From positions 111,074 through 175,073 of the forward strand of contig JAGRGY010000016.1 in the NCBI GenBank assembly GCA_020445255.1: 64,000 bases of DNA. The letters run 5' to 3'. The notes beneath the pieces are model-generated. The model ran no database searches and was not told where the DNA came from. It saw only the letters and a program-made list of their open reading frames with translations. Source of the DNA: Gammaproteobacteria bacterium (GTDB taxonomy: Bacteria; Pseudomonadota; Gammaproteobacteria; Chromatiales; Chromatiaceae). Positions 9,367-18,220 of the stretch are shown here, piece by piece (the first letter of the stretch is position 1; every line of letters starts with the position of its first letter). A program made the translations under genes and the position numbers.

Positions 9367-9636
9367 ATGGATGCCGATACCGTCGTCACGGTCGGACGCC
9401 AGGCCATGGAGGTGACCATGCTGCTGGCGGCACCTATCCTGCTGAGCTCACTGGTGGTCGGCCTGCTGATTGCGATGTTCCAGGCGGTCACCCAGATCAA
9501 CGAGATGACGCTGAGCTTCGTGCCGAAGCTGATCGTTGTCGCCGTGGTCATGATGGTTGCCGGATCCTGGATGCTGAGCCAGATCACCGGGTTCATGCGG
9601 CAGCTGGTCGAAAACATCCCGTATCTGATCGGATAG
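9367..9636 (+). CDS. fliQ: Flagellar type III export gate protein FliQ
   Basis: 89 residues, the standard length, with two hydrophobic hairpin helices separated by the conserved FQAVTQINEMTLSFVPK. It is a component of the FliPQR gate. A good AGGAGG lies six bases before the ATG, overlapping the end of fliP. Confidence 0.97.
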   Translation: MDADTVVTVGRQAMEVTMLLAAPILLSSLVVGLLIAMFQAVTQINEMTLSFVPKLIVVAVVMMVAGSWMLSQITGFMRQLVENIPYLIG

Positions 9637-9654
9637 GCGCGGGTCGGGCCGGGC

Positions 9655-10431
9655 ATGGAGTTCACGACCACCCAGATCAACCAGTGGCTGGCCGACTTCT
9701 TCTGGCCGCTGCTACGGATCGCGGCAATGCTGATGGCGGCACCGGTATTCAGCATTCGTCAGATTCCGGCTCGGTTCAGGATCGTGCTGGCGGTGCTGAT
9801 CACGCTGCTGGTGCAGCCGGTATTGCCGGCCGCACCGGTAATTCCGGTGTTTTCCGCCGAAGCCCTGCTGGTCGCCGTGCAGCAGATCGGCATCGGGGCT
9901 GCACTGGGGTTTCTGCTGCAGATGGCCTTCAACGCACTGATCTTCGGTGGTCAGGTCATGGCCTATAGCATGGGACTCGGATTCGCCAGTATGGTCGATC
10001 CGGCGAACGGGGTGCAGGTGCCGGTTGTTGCACAGTTCTGGCTCATCCTCGCAATGATCGCTTTCCTGATGATGAACGGTCATCTGGTACTGATCGCGGC
10101 GATCGTCGACAGCTTCAGCGTGCTGCCGATATCCATCGACGCTTTTGGCCGCGCGGGTCTTTGGGAACTGCTCGGTTGGGCTTCGCGCATGTTCGCCGCC
10201 GGACTGCTGATGGCGATGCCTGTCATCATCGCGCTGCTGCTGGTCAACATCGGCATGGGCGTGGTGTCGCGCGCCGCCCCGCAGCTGAATATCTTCGCGA
10301 TCGGCTTCCCGATCACGCTGATGATGGGTTTCGTACTGATCTGGGTGACGCTGCCCCAGGTGATGGCCAATTTTGCCGCACTGGTCGGGCAGACCCTCGA
10401 CCATTCGGCGGCGACGCTCGGCGCGGGGTGA
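9655..10431 (+). CDS. fliR: Flagellar type III export gate protein FliR
   Basis: 258 residues with multiple membrane helices. Family segments include FWPLLRIAAMLMAAPVFS near the N-terminus, QIGIGAALGFLLQMAFNALIFGGQVMAYSMGLGFASMVDP in the centre (split here only for description) and SRAAPQLNIFAIGFPITLMMG near the C-terminus. It is the single-copy subunit that completes the FliP5Q4R1 gate. It lies between fliQ and flhB with short gaps. Confidence 0.97.
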   Translation: MEFTTTQINQWLADFFWPLLRIAAMLMAAPVFSIRQIPARFRIVLAVLITLLVQPVLPAAPVIPVFSAEALLVAVQQIGIGAALGFLLQMAFNALIFGGQVMAYSMGLGFASMVDPANGVQVPVVAQFWLILAMIAFLMMNGHLVLIAAIVDSFSVLPISIDAFGRAGLWELLGWASRMFAAGLLMAMPVIIALLLVNIGMGVVSRAAPQLNIFAIGFPITLMMGFVLIWVTLPQVMANFAALVGQTLDHSAATLGAG

Positions 10432-10437
10432 ACGGGC

Positions 10438-11571
10438 ATGGCCGAGAATCAGGACGGGCAGGAAAAGTCACAGGAACCGACAGCCAAGCGTGTCACCGAG
10501 GCCCGCCGCAAGGGCCAGATCCCGCGCTCGCGCGAGCTGAACACGATGGCGATTACGATGTTCGGCCTGGCGTCGCTGATCATGTTGGGTCCCCGGTTCG
10601 CGAGCGGACTGCATACACTGTTCGAGGAACAGTTCTCGCTGCCGCGCAAGGATATCTTCGACACCGCCGCGATGATGGCGCACCTGATCAAGGCGATCGG
10701 TGATGCGCTGCAGATGCTGCTGCCGTTCTTTGGCCTGATGGTCGCGATCGCGATCCTGTCGTCGGTCGTGCTGGGGGGGTTGAACGTCAGCTTCGAGGCG
10801 ATGCAGCCGAAGCTGTCAAAGATCAATCCGCTGCAGGGATTCAAACGCATCTTCTCGGTCAAGGGCCTGATGGAACTGGTCAAGTCGATCGGCAAGTTCG
10901 CGTTGGTCGGCAGCGCGACCGTCTTGCTTCTGAACTCGCTGAGCAACGATTTGCTCGGCCTCAGCCAGCTCGATATCGACCGGGCCATCGGCAAGGGCAT
11001 GACATTGGTGGCCTGGTCGTCGGTGGCGCTGGCGTCCACGCTGATCCTGATGGCCGCGATCGATGTGCCGTTCCAGCTCTGGCAGCACCGGCACGATCTG
11101 AAGATGACGCAGCAGGAAGTGCGTGACGAGTTGAAGGAGACCGAGGGTCGCCCGGAGGTCAAGGGGCGCATCCGCCAGATGCAGCGTGAGATCGCGCAGC
11201 GGCGCATGATGCAGGAGGTGCCGAAGGCTGACGTCGTGGTCACCAACCCGACCCATTATGCAGTCGCACTGCGTTACGACCCGGACAAGATGTACGCGCC
11301 GATCGTGGTCGCGATGGGCAAGGACCTGATCGCGGCCAACATTCGCGATATTGCGGCGGCGCACGACGTGCCACAGGTTGAGGCGCCGGAGCTCGCCCGG
11401 GCGATCTACTTCAATACCGAACTGAACCAGGCCATTCCCGCCGCACTGTTCCTGGCGGTCGCCCAGCTGCTCGCCTACGTGTTCCAACTGCGTGCGTGGC
11501 AGGAGACAGGCGGTGACATTCCGACACCACCGCAGGACTACCCGGTCCCAGAGGATTACCGCCATGCGTAG
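10438..11571 (+). CDS. flhB: Flagellar type III export switch protein FlhB
   Basis: 377 residues. Four transmembrane helices (about residues 35-210) follow the conserved KRVTEARRKGQIPRSREL. The cytoplasmic domain has the self-cleavage site NPTH at residues 270-273 in the context VVVTNPTHYAVALRY. Autocleavage there switches the export apparatus from rod/hook to filament substrates, together with FliK, which is not in this window. The stop directly precedes flhA. Confidence 0.98.
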   Translation: MAENQDGQEKSQEPTAKRVTEARRKGQIPRSRELNTMAITMFGLASLIMLGPRFASGLHTLFEEQFSLPRKDIFDTAAMMAHLIKAIGDALQMLLPFFGLMVAIAILSSVVLGGLNVSFEAMQPKLSKINPLQGFKRIFSVKGLMELVKSIGKFALVGSATVLLLNSLSNDLLGLSQLDIDRAIGKGMTLVAWSSVALASTLILMAAIDVPFQLWQHRHDLKMTQQEVRDELKETEGRPEVKGRIRQMQREIAQRRMMQEVPKADVVVTNPTHYAVALRYDPDKMYAPIVVAMGKDLIAANIRDIAAAHDVPQVEAPELARAIYFNTELNQAIPAALFLAVAQLLAYVFQLRAWQETGGDIPTPPQDYPVPEDYRHA

Positions 11572-11607
11572 GTGTCGAGGAAGCGCGACGAACCGGAGGG
11601 CAGGTTG

Positions 11608-13707
11608 ATGGAAATGGTACTGGGTGCATTTCGTCAGGTCGGCGCGCGCGGGATGGGTGCGCCACTGATCATTCTGATGCTGCTGGCGATGGTGGTGTTG
11701 CCGCTGCCGCCGTTCCTGCTCGACCTGTTTTTCACCTTCAACATCGCATTGTCACTGGTCGTGCTACTGGTCACCGTGTATGCACTGCGGCCACTCGACT
11801 TTGCCATGTTCCCGTCGATGCTGCTGGTCGCAACGCTGCTGCGCCTGGCGCTGAACGTAGCGTCGACACGCATCGTGCTGCTCGAGGGCCACAACGGAGG
11901 CGATGCGGCCGGCAAGGTCATCGAGGCCTTCGGTGAGTTCGTGATCGGTGGAAACTACGCGGTTGGACTGGTCGTGTTCCTGATCCTTGTCATCATCAAC
12001 TTCGTGGTCGTGACCAAGGGAGCCGGGCGCGTGTCCGAGGTGTCGGCACGTTTCACTCTCGACGCGATGCCGGGCAAGCAGATGGCGATCGACGCCGACC
12101 TGAACACCGGCCTGATCGATCAGGACGAGGCGCGGCGCCGGCGCGACGAGGTCTCACGCGAGGCCGATTTCTACGGCGCGATGGACGGTGCATCGAAGTT
12201 CGTACGCGGTGATGCCATTGCGGGCATCCTGATCCTGATGATCAACATCATCGGCGGTCTGGCGATCGGCATGGGCCAGCACGGTCTCGACCTGAGCACT
12301 GCGATGCGCTTTTATGCCCTGCTGACGATCGGTGACGGCCTGGTCGCGCAATTGCCGTCACTGCTGCTGTCGACGTCGGCGGCGATCATCGTCACCCGGG
12401 TGTCGAGCGCCGAGGACCTCGGCAGTCAGGTGGCGACGCAGCTGCTCGACAATCCGCGTGCGCTGGCGATCACGGCGGCGATCCTGCTGCTGCTCGGTTT
12501 GATCCCCGGCATGCCGAATCTGGTCTTCCTGCTGCTCGGCGGCGGCGTCGCGGGGCTGGCGCACATGATTGCGAAGCGCAAGCGTCAGCCCGCCAAGGTG
12601 GACGACGAGCCGGCGGTACCGGTTGCGGTCCCGGAGGGCGGCAGTGATGTACGCGAGCTGACCTGGCAGGACGTGCAGCCGGTCGATGTGATTGGCCTCG
12701 AGGTCGGATATCGGCTGATCCCGCTGGTCGACCGCGAGCAGGGCGGTCAGCTGATGAACCGCATCAAGGGCGTGCGGCGCAAGCTGTCGCAGGAACTCGG
12801 GTTCCTGGTTCAGTCGGTACACATCCGCGACAACCTCGACCTTGCGCCCAACGCCTACCGCATCACGCTCAACGGCGTGCCGGTCGGCGAGGCCGAGGTG
12901 TTCGTCGACCGCGAGATGGCGATCAATCCGGGCAAGGTGTTCGGCGAGCTCAAGGGCATGGCGACGCGCGACCCGGCATTCGGTCTCGACGCGGTGTGGA
13001 TCGATGCCGGTCAGCGCGACCAGGCCCAGACCATGGGCTACACCGTCGTCGATGCCAGCACGGTGGTGGCGACACACCTCAGCGAGTTGCTGCAGAGCCA
13101 CGCGCACGAACTGCTCGGCCACGACGAGGTCCAGCAACTTCTCGACAACCTCGGTCAGATCGCGCCGAAACTGGTCGAAGACCTGGTGCCCAAGCTGCTG
13201 CCGCTGGCGGTCGTCCTGCGGGTCCTGCAGAACCTGTTGCACGAAGGTGTACCGATCCGTGACATGCGTACGATCGCCGAAACGCTGGCCGAGCAGGCGA
13301 CCAAGACCCAGGATGCCTCCAGCCTCACCGCCACGGTGCGCGTCGCGTTGTCGCGGTCGATCGTGCAGCAGGTCGTCGGCCCGGCGGGCGAGATACCGGT
13401 CATCGTCCTCGACCCGTCACTCGAACGGTTGCTGCAGCAGACGCTGGCGAATGCCGGCGAAGACGGTGCCGGTGTCGAGCCCGGTATGCTTGAACAACTA
13501 CAGCAGGCACTGCAGGAGACTGCGCGCCAGCAGGAACTCAGCGGTGAGGACGGGGTGCTGCTGGTTGCGGCGGGGATTCGTCCATGGATGGCCAAGTTCG
13601 CCCGTCACAGCGTGCCGGGCCTGCGCGTGTTGTCGTACAACGAGATCCCGGACAACCGTCAGATCAAGGTGGTGCGCACCATTGGTCGCAACGAGCGGCT
13701 GTCCTGA
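11608..13707 (+). CDS. flhA: Flagellar type III export protein FlhA
   Basis: About 699 residues. The N-terminal half has seven to eight transmembrane helices and the conserved cytoplasmic FHIPEP-type loop with TKGAGRVSEVSARFTLDAMPGKQMAIDAD (described in pieces: SARFTLDAMPGKQ is invariant). The C-terminal domain binds export chaperones as a nine-membered ring. The frame is open back to GTG at 11572, immediately after the flhB stop, but ATG at 11608 is preceded by GGAGGG at seven bases and gives the usual family length, so I prefer it. It is the last gene of the fliL operon; a hairpin follows. Confidence 0.96.
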   Translation: MEMVLGAFRQVGARGMGAPLIILMLLAMVVLPLPPFLLDLFFTFNIALSLVVLLVTVYALRPLDFAMFPSMLLVATLLRLALNVASTRIVLLEGHNGGDAAGKVIEAFGEFVIGGNYAVGLVVFLILVIINFVVVTKGAGRVSEVSARFTLDAMPGKQMAIDADLNTGLIDQDEARRRRDEVSREADFYGAMDGASKFVRGDAIAGILILMINIIGGLAIGMGQHGLDLSTAMRFYALLTIGDGLVAQLPSLLLSTSAAIIVTRVSSAEDLGSQVATQLLDNPRALAITAAILLLLGLIPGMPNLVFLLLGGGVAGLAHMIAKRKRQPAKVDDEPAVPVAVPEGGSDVRELTWQDVQPVDVIGLEVGYRLIPLVDREQGGQLMNRIKGVRRKLSQELGFLVQSVHIRDNLDLAPNAYRITLNGVPVGEAEVFVDREMAINPGKVFGELKGMATRDPAFGLDAVWIDAGQRDQAQTMGYTVVDASTVVATHLSELLQSHAHELLGHDEVQQLLDNLGQIAPKLVEDLVPKLLPLAVVLRVLQNLLHEGVPIRDMRTIAETLAEQATKTQDASSLTATVRVALSRSIVQQVVGPAGEIPVIVLDPSLERLLQQTLANAGEDGAGVEPGMLEQLQQALQETARQQELSGEDGVLLVAAGIRPWMAKFARHSVPGLRVLSYNEIPDNRQIKVVRTIGRNERLS

Positions 13708-13742
13708 GTGCGGACGCCCTGAACGGTTGTCGCGGCATGCGT

Positions 13743-13758
13743 TGGCACGGTCGATGCG
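13743..13758 (+). promoter_or_regulatory. Possible sigma-54-like site downstream of flhA
   Basis: TGGCACG-GTCG-ATGCG keeps the GG-N10-GC spacing and a perfect -24 element, but has ATGC rather than TTGC at -12. It points toward the hairpin at 13797 and has no plus-strand gene after it until flhF. It may be chance. Confidence 0.3.
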
Positions 13759-13796
13759 CGATCCCAAGGCAGGCAACAGCAGTCCCGTAAACAGTA

Positions 13797-13824
13797 GGCC
13801 CCGACGCCTTGCGGCATCGGGGCC
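13797..13824. terminator. GC-rich hairpin between flhA and the convergent PEP-CTERM gene
   Basis: Inverted repeat GGCCCCGA/TCGGGGCC extended by GCC/GGC around a TTGC loop, with one mismatch. There is no T-run after it on either strand, so it could be a bidirectional, perhaps Rho-assisted, terminator between convergent transcripts. Confidence 0.55.
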
Positions 13825-13868
13825 CTCAAGCATCCGCGACAGTGCCTCGCGGGATACGCGCGTCGACG

Positions 13869-14690
13869 CTATCCGTGTGGCGCAAGTCTGACCCGCCGGG
13901 AACGGAGACCCAGTCCCAGCGTACTGAGGATGCCGGAACCAAACAGCAGCAGCGTGGCCGGAATCGGCACGGCGGCGGCGATGCCCTGGAAATTTCCACT
14001 CCCGGCGAGACACCACTCACCGGCTGCGCCCGTGCAGGCGGGGTCGTTCTGGTTCAGGGCGAGATTGGTACTGATCGTTCCGACGGTCAGGTCGGCCAAG
14101 CCACCGGCGTTGTCGGGAATGCCATTGCCGTCGAGGAGGTCGGCGACGCTGGGAAGGCCGAACGCACCGCTGGTATCCACGTCCAGCAACCCGGTGCCGC
14201 CAACATTCAGGAACACGCCGCCGGACAGGGTTCCGAACGCGAACAGTTCGGCGCTCGGTGTGGCAATACCGCCGAGATTCGCATGGCCGTTGAACTGCAC
14301 CCACGGATCGAGCGCTTGGATGTCCGTGAGGTTCTGCGCCGACGATTGGTCGGAGAGATTGAATTCCAGTCCTTTGTAGACTTTGACCACCCCATCGACG
14401 AACTCGACCGTACTGGGCGAGAAGTTCTGCGAGGTGTAGGTGAACACGTAGTAAAGCTTGTCAGCGCCCGCGTAGTTCGTCAGCCCGTTGATCGTCGTGA
14501 TCTCGCCGTAGCCGGTCAAAGTCTGTCCGTTACCCGTGATCAGGGTCTGCGCCAGCGTCCCTGTCTCGATGTGCGACAGTGAACCGGTCGAACCAAAATC
14601 GACTCCACCGACGATCATCGCTGAGGCGCCGCCAGAACTCATCGCAGCGGCCAGTGCGGCAGAGAAAGCCAAGTAGCTCAAATTCTTCAT
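13869..14690 (-). CDS. PEP-CTERM sorting-domain secreted protein
   Basis: About 273 residues. It has an N-terminal signal peptide (MKNLSYLAFSAALAAAMSS, cleavage near GGASA) and a C-terminal tripartite sorting signal: VPIPATLLLFGSG, a hydrophobic helix, then RSRR. That is the PEP-CTERM/exosortase signal, here in the VPxPA variant. The middle is rich in Gly, Thr, Asn and Ala without a recognisable enzyme domain; a pair of Cys (PACTG, EWCLA) lies near the end. Start chosen at ATG 14690 because GGAGGGGG precedes it closely; the longer open frame lacks support. Likely exported and processed by an exosortase encoded elsewhere. It separates the two flagellar operons and is transcribed against them. 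Confidence 0.85.
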   Translation of the reverse strand: MKNLSYLAFSAALAAAMSSGGASAMIVGGVDFGSTGSLSHIETGTLAQTLITGNGQTLTGYGEITTINGLTNYAGADKLYYVFTYTSQNFSPSTVEFVDGVVKVYKGLEFNLSDQSSAQNLTDIQALDPWVQFNGHANLGGIATPSAELFAFGTLSGGVFLNVGGTGLLDVDTSGAFGLPSVADLLDGNGIPDNAGGLADLTVGTISTNLALNQNDPACTGAAGEWCLAGSGNFQGIAAAVPIPATLLLFGSGILSTLGLGLRSRRVRLAPHG

Positions 14691-14705
14691 CGATCCCCCT
14701 CCAGC

Positions 14706-14722
14706 GCTCTTTGTCCAAGAGC
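14706..14722 (-). promoter_or_regulatory. Small hairpin in the leader of the PEP-CTERM gene
   Basis: Perfect six-base inverted repeat GCTCTT/AAGAGC around a five-base loop, positioned just upstream of the ribosome-binding site of the PEP-CTERM gene. It could modulate translation; no known riboswitch was recognised. Confidence 0.3.
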
Positions 14723-15229
14723 TCGGCATCCGTGATTGGTCTTTTTTTCCCAAGGTCTGCAGCGCCCGTTTTTTATCGGCGGGGGGGTCGGGCGTCGATA
14801 CGACTCTTCCCCCGTCGTTGATGTTTTTCTGGCCCGACGCCCGCGACCTGCCGGAGGCGCGTCGAACACAAGCGTTATTTCGCGTGATGCTATGCCGCGT
14901 CAGCGTCGTTGGCAAGGCGGTTCTGCAGAAAATTCGATGGATTTCGCATTGTCCTCACCCGGTGGCCGACCGCTGCGCCGCTGACCGGGCGGAACGGTGG
15001 CGTCACGACCGCTGTCGGGTCGGTTGGCAGGGTCGAAGCGCACCGCGTTCCCAAAGCGCGCGGTCACCGGGCGGCGAGGCCCGGTGGGGCCGCTCCCGCC
15101 ATAAAATTCGCGATCGCCAAGATTTCGTCATACCCGCATCGCTCAGGAACGCTTGGAACGCGTATGGGCGGATTTCTATCCAATTGAAAATTAGATGAAA
15201 ATTAGCGATTCACGCGACGTCGCATTCGT
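14723..15229. other. Intergenic region between PEP-CTERM gene and flhF promoter
   Basis: About 500 bp without a supportable gene. It contains homopolymer runs (T7 near 14740, G7 near 14785), a possible long-range inverted repeat GGGCGTCG (about 14791) and CGACGCCC (about 14835), and a direct repeat GAAAATTAG twice within 20 bases near 15185-15205, just before the flhF promoter. No sigma-54 site for the PEP-CTERM gene was found on the minus strand. Short frames here have no family resemblance. Confidence 0.5.
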
Positions 15230-15245
15230 TGGCGCGTCTCTTGCA
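15230..15245 (+). promoter_or_regulatory. Sigma-54 promoter of flhF-fleN-fliA
   Basis: TGGCGCG-TCTC-TTGCA with GG and GC separated by exactly ten bases. It lies 130 bp before flhF, leaving a leader of about 115 bases. In Pseudomonas and Vibrio the flhF-fleN(-fliA) unit is under RpoN and FleQ/FlrC-type activators, so the site and the gene agree. Confidence 0.82.
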
Positions 15246-15374
15246 CCACCCGGTCCGGGACGTCATGGGGACCGAGCTGCGACGGATCGCAGTCGCACCT
15301 CCCCCTGATCGAGATACCCCCCGATCACGCCGTCGGCGACCCCCGGTTGCGACGCAGCGAGAGGAAGACTGGCG

Positions 15375-16553
15375 ATGAAGATCAAGCGGTTTGTTGCTCA
15401 GGATATGCGCCAGGCGTTGCGCATGGTGCGTGAGACGCTCGGTGAGGACGCGGTGATCCTGTCGAATAAGTCCGTCGACGGCGGCGTCGAATTGACCGCC
15501 GCGCTGGACCTGGTCGACGACGCTGCCGACAACACGCTCGATCAGCGCATCCCCTCGTCGGCGCGTCGCCCCGCCGCCGACCGCCAACCGACTGCCGCGC
15601 CAGCCGTGCGGGGTGACGAGGCCCTTGCCGCGATGCAGCGCGAGATGCAGGGCCTGCGACGCTGGATGCAGGCCGAGCTCAGCGGTTTGAGCTGGTACGA
15701 CCTCGGCCAGCGGGCCCAGCACTCGCAGGAGCTGTTCGCGCGCCTGATGGCACTCGGGATCGGCGCCGACCTCGCGCGCAGCCTCGGCGAGCGTGTGCGT
15801 GACATCGAAGACATCGACCAGGCCTGGCACAAGGCCCTCTACCTGTTTGCCGCCGAGCTGCCGGTCAGCGAGCCGGCCCTGCTCGACGAGGGCGGTGTCG
15901 TCGCGCTGGTCGGTCCTACCGGCGTCGGCAAGACGACCACGATCGCCAAGATGGCGGCGCGTTTCGCGCTGCGTCACGGTCACCGCAGCGTCGGTCTGAT
16001 CACGACCGACAGCTTCCGGATCGGTGCGCGCGACCAGCTGCATACCTATGCCCGCATCCTCAATGTGCCGGTGCGCACCGCGACCACGCCCGAGGAGATG
16101 GACGACGCACTGAATTCGCTTGGCGAGCGGCGCCTGGTCCTGATCGACACCGCCGGCATGTCGGCGGCACACGAGCGCGTCGCCGACCAGCTTCAGACGC
16201 TCGCCACTGTCGGGCCGTCGCTGCACACGCTGCTTACCTTGGCGGCGACCACCGAGCCGGCCGCGGTGCATCGCGCGCTGCGCCTGTTCAACGATTTCCA
16301 TCCCGACGCCTGCGTGTTGACCAAGATCGACGAGGCGGCCAGCCTGGGTGCCGTGCTCGCGGCGCTGGTCAGGGCCGGCCTGCCCGCCACGTTCACGACC
16401 AATGGCCAGCGCGTACCGGAAGACCTGCAGCCCGCACGCGCACACCCGCTGGTGACGCACGCCGCCGAGCTGCTGCGCGAGAACCCGGTTGGGGTCGACG
16501 TCGGTCACCTGGCACTGGCCCTCGGCGGAGCGAGTCACCATGCTGAGGTCTGA
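15375..16553 (+). CDS. flhF: Flagellar SRP-family GTPase FlhF
   Basis: 392 residues, somewhat shorter than Pseudomonas FlhF. The N-terminal B domain begins MKIKRFVAQDMRQALRMVRE, the family hallmark, and a helical N domain follows. The SRP-type GTPase domain has G1 GPTGVGKTTTIAK (about 178-190), TTDSFRIGARDQL, G3 LIDTAGMS and G4 TKIDEAASLG. FlhF recruits the first basal-body proteins to the cell pole. AGAGGAAG precedes the start. It overlaps fleN by 14 bases. Confidence 0.95.
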   Translation: MKIKRFVAQDMRQALRMVRETLGEDAVILSNKSVDGGVELTAALDLVDDAADNTLDQRIPSSARRPAADRQPTAAPAVRGDEALAAMQREMQGLRRWMQAELSGLSWYDLGQRAQHSQELFARLMALGIGADLARSLGERVRDIEDIDQAWHKALYLFAAELPVSEPALLDEGGVVALVGPTGVGKTTTIAKMAARFALRHGHRSVGLITTDSFRIGARDQLHTYARILNVPVRTATTPEEMDDALNSLGERRLVLIDTAGMSAAHERVADQLQTLATVGPSLHTLLTLAATTEPAAVHRALRLFNDFHPDACVLTKIDEAASLGAVLAALVRAGLPATFTTNGQRVPEDLQPARAHPLVTHAAELLRENPVGVDVGHLALALGGASHHAEV

Positions 16554-17427
16554 GCGAGTCGTCGATCAGGCCAGCGGGCTTCGCCAGATGGTCAGCTCCC
16601 GTCCCGTGCGCGCCATCGCGGTCACCGGCGGCAAGGGCGGCGTCGGCAAGACCAACGTTTCGGTCAACCTCGGCGTGGCCGCAGCGGAGATGGGGCAGAA
16701 GGTCATGCTGCTCGACGCCGATCTTGGCCTTGCCAACATCGACGTCGTGCTCGGACTGCATCCCAAGTTCGATCTGTCGCACGTCATGCGCGGCGAATGC
16801 ACGCTGGACGAGGCCCTGATCGAGGGGCCATCCGGTCTGAAGGTGATACCGGGCGCCTCTGGCGTACAGGCGCTGGCCGAACTCAGCCCCGCCGAACACA
16901 CCGGTCTCATCCGTGCATTCAGCGAAGTCGCCGGCGATACCGAACTGTTGATTGTCGACACGGCGGCCGGCATCTCCGACACGGTGCTGAGCTTCTCGCG
17001 CGCATCGCACGAGATCGTCGTGGTCGTGTGTGACGAACCGGCGTCGATCACCGACGCCTACGCGATCATCAAGCTGCTCAACCGCGACTACGGACACCAG
17101 CGCTTCCGCATCCTCGCGAACATGGTGCGCAGTGCGCAGGAGGGTCGCGAGCTGTTCACCAAGATGTGTCGTGTGACCGACCGCTATCTCGACGCGACCC
17201 TGGGTTTCATGGGCGCCATTCCGTACGACGACAGCCTTCGCCGCGCCGTCCGCGCGCAACGTCCCGTCGTGCAGGCCTTCCCGCGCAGCAAGGTCGCACA
17301 AGTGTTCCGCAACCTGGCCAAGAAGATAGAGACATGGCCGCAGCCGGGTGGTGCAAACGGTCAGGTGCAGTTCTTCGTCGAACGCCTGATCAAGTATTCC
17401 AGTGACTATGGGGAGATGGTGCTGTGA
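16540..17427 (+). CDS. fleN: MinD-like ATPase FleN/FlhG, flagellar number regulator
   Basis: About 295 residues. A short N-terminal segment DQASGLRQM is the conserved helix that stimulates the FlhF GTPase; it is followed by the deviant Walker A GGKGGVGKTNVSVNLG, the LLDADLGLANIDVVLGL motif and the VDTAAGISDTVLSF motif of MinD/FlhG proteins. FleN limits flagellar number, in Pseudomonas by restraining FleQ. I chose ATG at 16540 over the longer frame because it places the FlhF-activating helix at the N-terminus and overlaps the flhF stop by a normal 14 bases. Confidence 0.94.
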   Translation: MLRSERVVDQASGLRQMVSSRPVRAIAVTGGKGGVGKTNVSVNLGVAAAEMGQKVMLLDADLGLANIDVVLGLHPKFDLSHVMRGECTLDEALIEGPSGLKVIPGASGVQALAELSPAEHTGLIRAFSEVAGDTELLIVDTAAGISDTVLSFSRASHEIVVVVCDEPASITDAYAIIKLLNRDYGHQRFRILANMVRSAQEGRELFTKMCRVTDRYLDATLGFMGAIPYDDSLRRAVRAQRPVVQAFPRSKVAQVFRNLAKKIETWPQPGGANGQVQFFVERLIKYSSDYGEMVL

Positions 17428-18179
17428 GCAACCTTGCAACCTACGATGCCGTACAGCAGCAGGGCTACGATGACCTGGTTACCCGGCATGCGCCGCTGGT
17501 CAAGCGTATTGCGTATCACCTGATGAACCGGCTGCCGCCCTCGGTCCAGGCAGAGGACCTGATCCAGGCAGGAATGATCGGCCTGATCGAAGCGAACAGG
17601 AACTACGATCCGAGTCAGGGTGCGAGCTTCGAGACCTATGCCGGCATCCGAATCCGCGGCGCGATGCTCGACGAGATCCGCCGTTCCGACTGGACGCCGC
17701 GCTCGGTCCACCGCAAGGCCCGCATGGTTGCCGAAGCGATGCGCGAGATCGAGAACGCCGAGGGCCGCGATGCGCGCGACATCGAAGTTGCCGAATCGCT
17801 CGGCATGTCGCTCGATGACTACCACCAGGTACTCCAGGACGCTTGCGGTGCGCGCATCTTCAGTTACGAGGAGCTGTGCGAGGTCGGCGAGGTGGTACCA
17901 CACGAAGGATCGTCGGCGCGTCCGCACAACATGCTCGAGGAGGGGCCGTCGCGCGGGCTCGAGAAGAGCCATTTCCGTGATGCCCTCGGCGACGCCATCG
18001 CCAGCCTTCCCGAACGCGAACGCCTGGTAATCGCGTTGTACTACGACGAAGAGCTCAACCTGCGTGAGATTGGCCAGGTGCTCGGTGTCAGTGAATCACG
18101 GGTCTGCCAGATCCACAGCCAGGCAGCGTTGCGCCTGCGCTCGCGGCTTACCGACTGGATCGAAGAAGACGATAGCTGA
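17424..18179 (+). CDS. fliA: RNA polymerase sigma-28 factor FliA
   Basis: 251 residues. GTG start inside the fleN stop (GTGA). Region 2 includes RIAYHLMNRLPPSVQAEDLIQAGMIGLIEA and FETYAGIRIRGAMLDEIRRSDW, and region 4 contains LNLREIGQVLGVSESRVCQIHSQA with the helix-turn-helix; both are diagnostic of FliA. It should direct transcription of chemotaxis, filament and receptor genes after hook completion when FlgM is exported. Two FliA-like promoters in the window, before cheY and before the chemoreceptor, are candidate targets. Confidence 0.97.
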   Translation: MSNLATYDAVQQQGYDDLVTRHAPLVKRIAYHLMNRLPPSVQAEDLIQAGMIGLIEANRNYDPSQGASFETYAGIRIRGAMLDEIRRSDWTPRSVHRKARMVAEAMREIENAEGRDARDIEVAESLGMSLDDYHQVLQDACGARIFSYEELCEVGEVVPHEGSSARPHNMLEEGPSRGLEKSHFRDALGDAIASLPERERLVIALYYDEELNLREIGQVLGVSESRVCQIHSQAALRLRSRLTDWIEEDDS

Positions 18180-18184
18180 GTCGC

Positions 18185-18220
18185 GAAAAAAGCCGAAATT
18201 AACCCCTACGGTTTTTTTTT
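18185..18220 (+). terminator. Weak A-T stem terminator candidate after fliA
   Basis: A run AAAAAAGCCG is mirrored by CGG followed by nine T, giving an A/T-rich stem with a small GC clamp and a 13-base loop, ending in a T-tract. The fold is weak. Its right arm contains the -35 region of the cheY promoter. Confidence 0.4.

Noticed and set aside
14880..14915. Possible sigma-54 site for the PEP-CTERM gene on the minus strand
   Set aside because: The closest match lacks the -24 GG and has poor agreement elsewhere.
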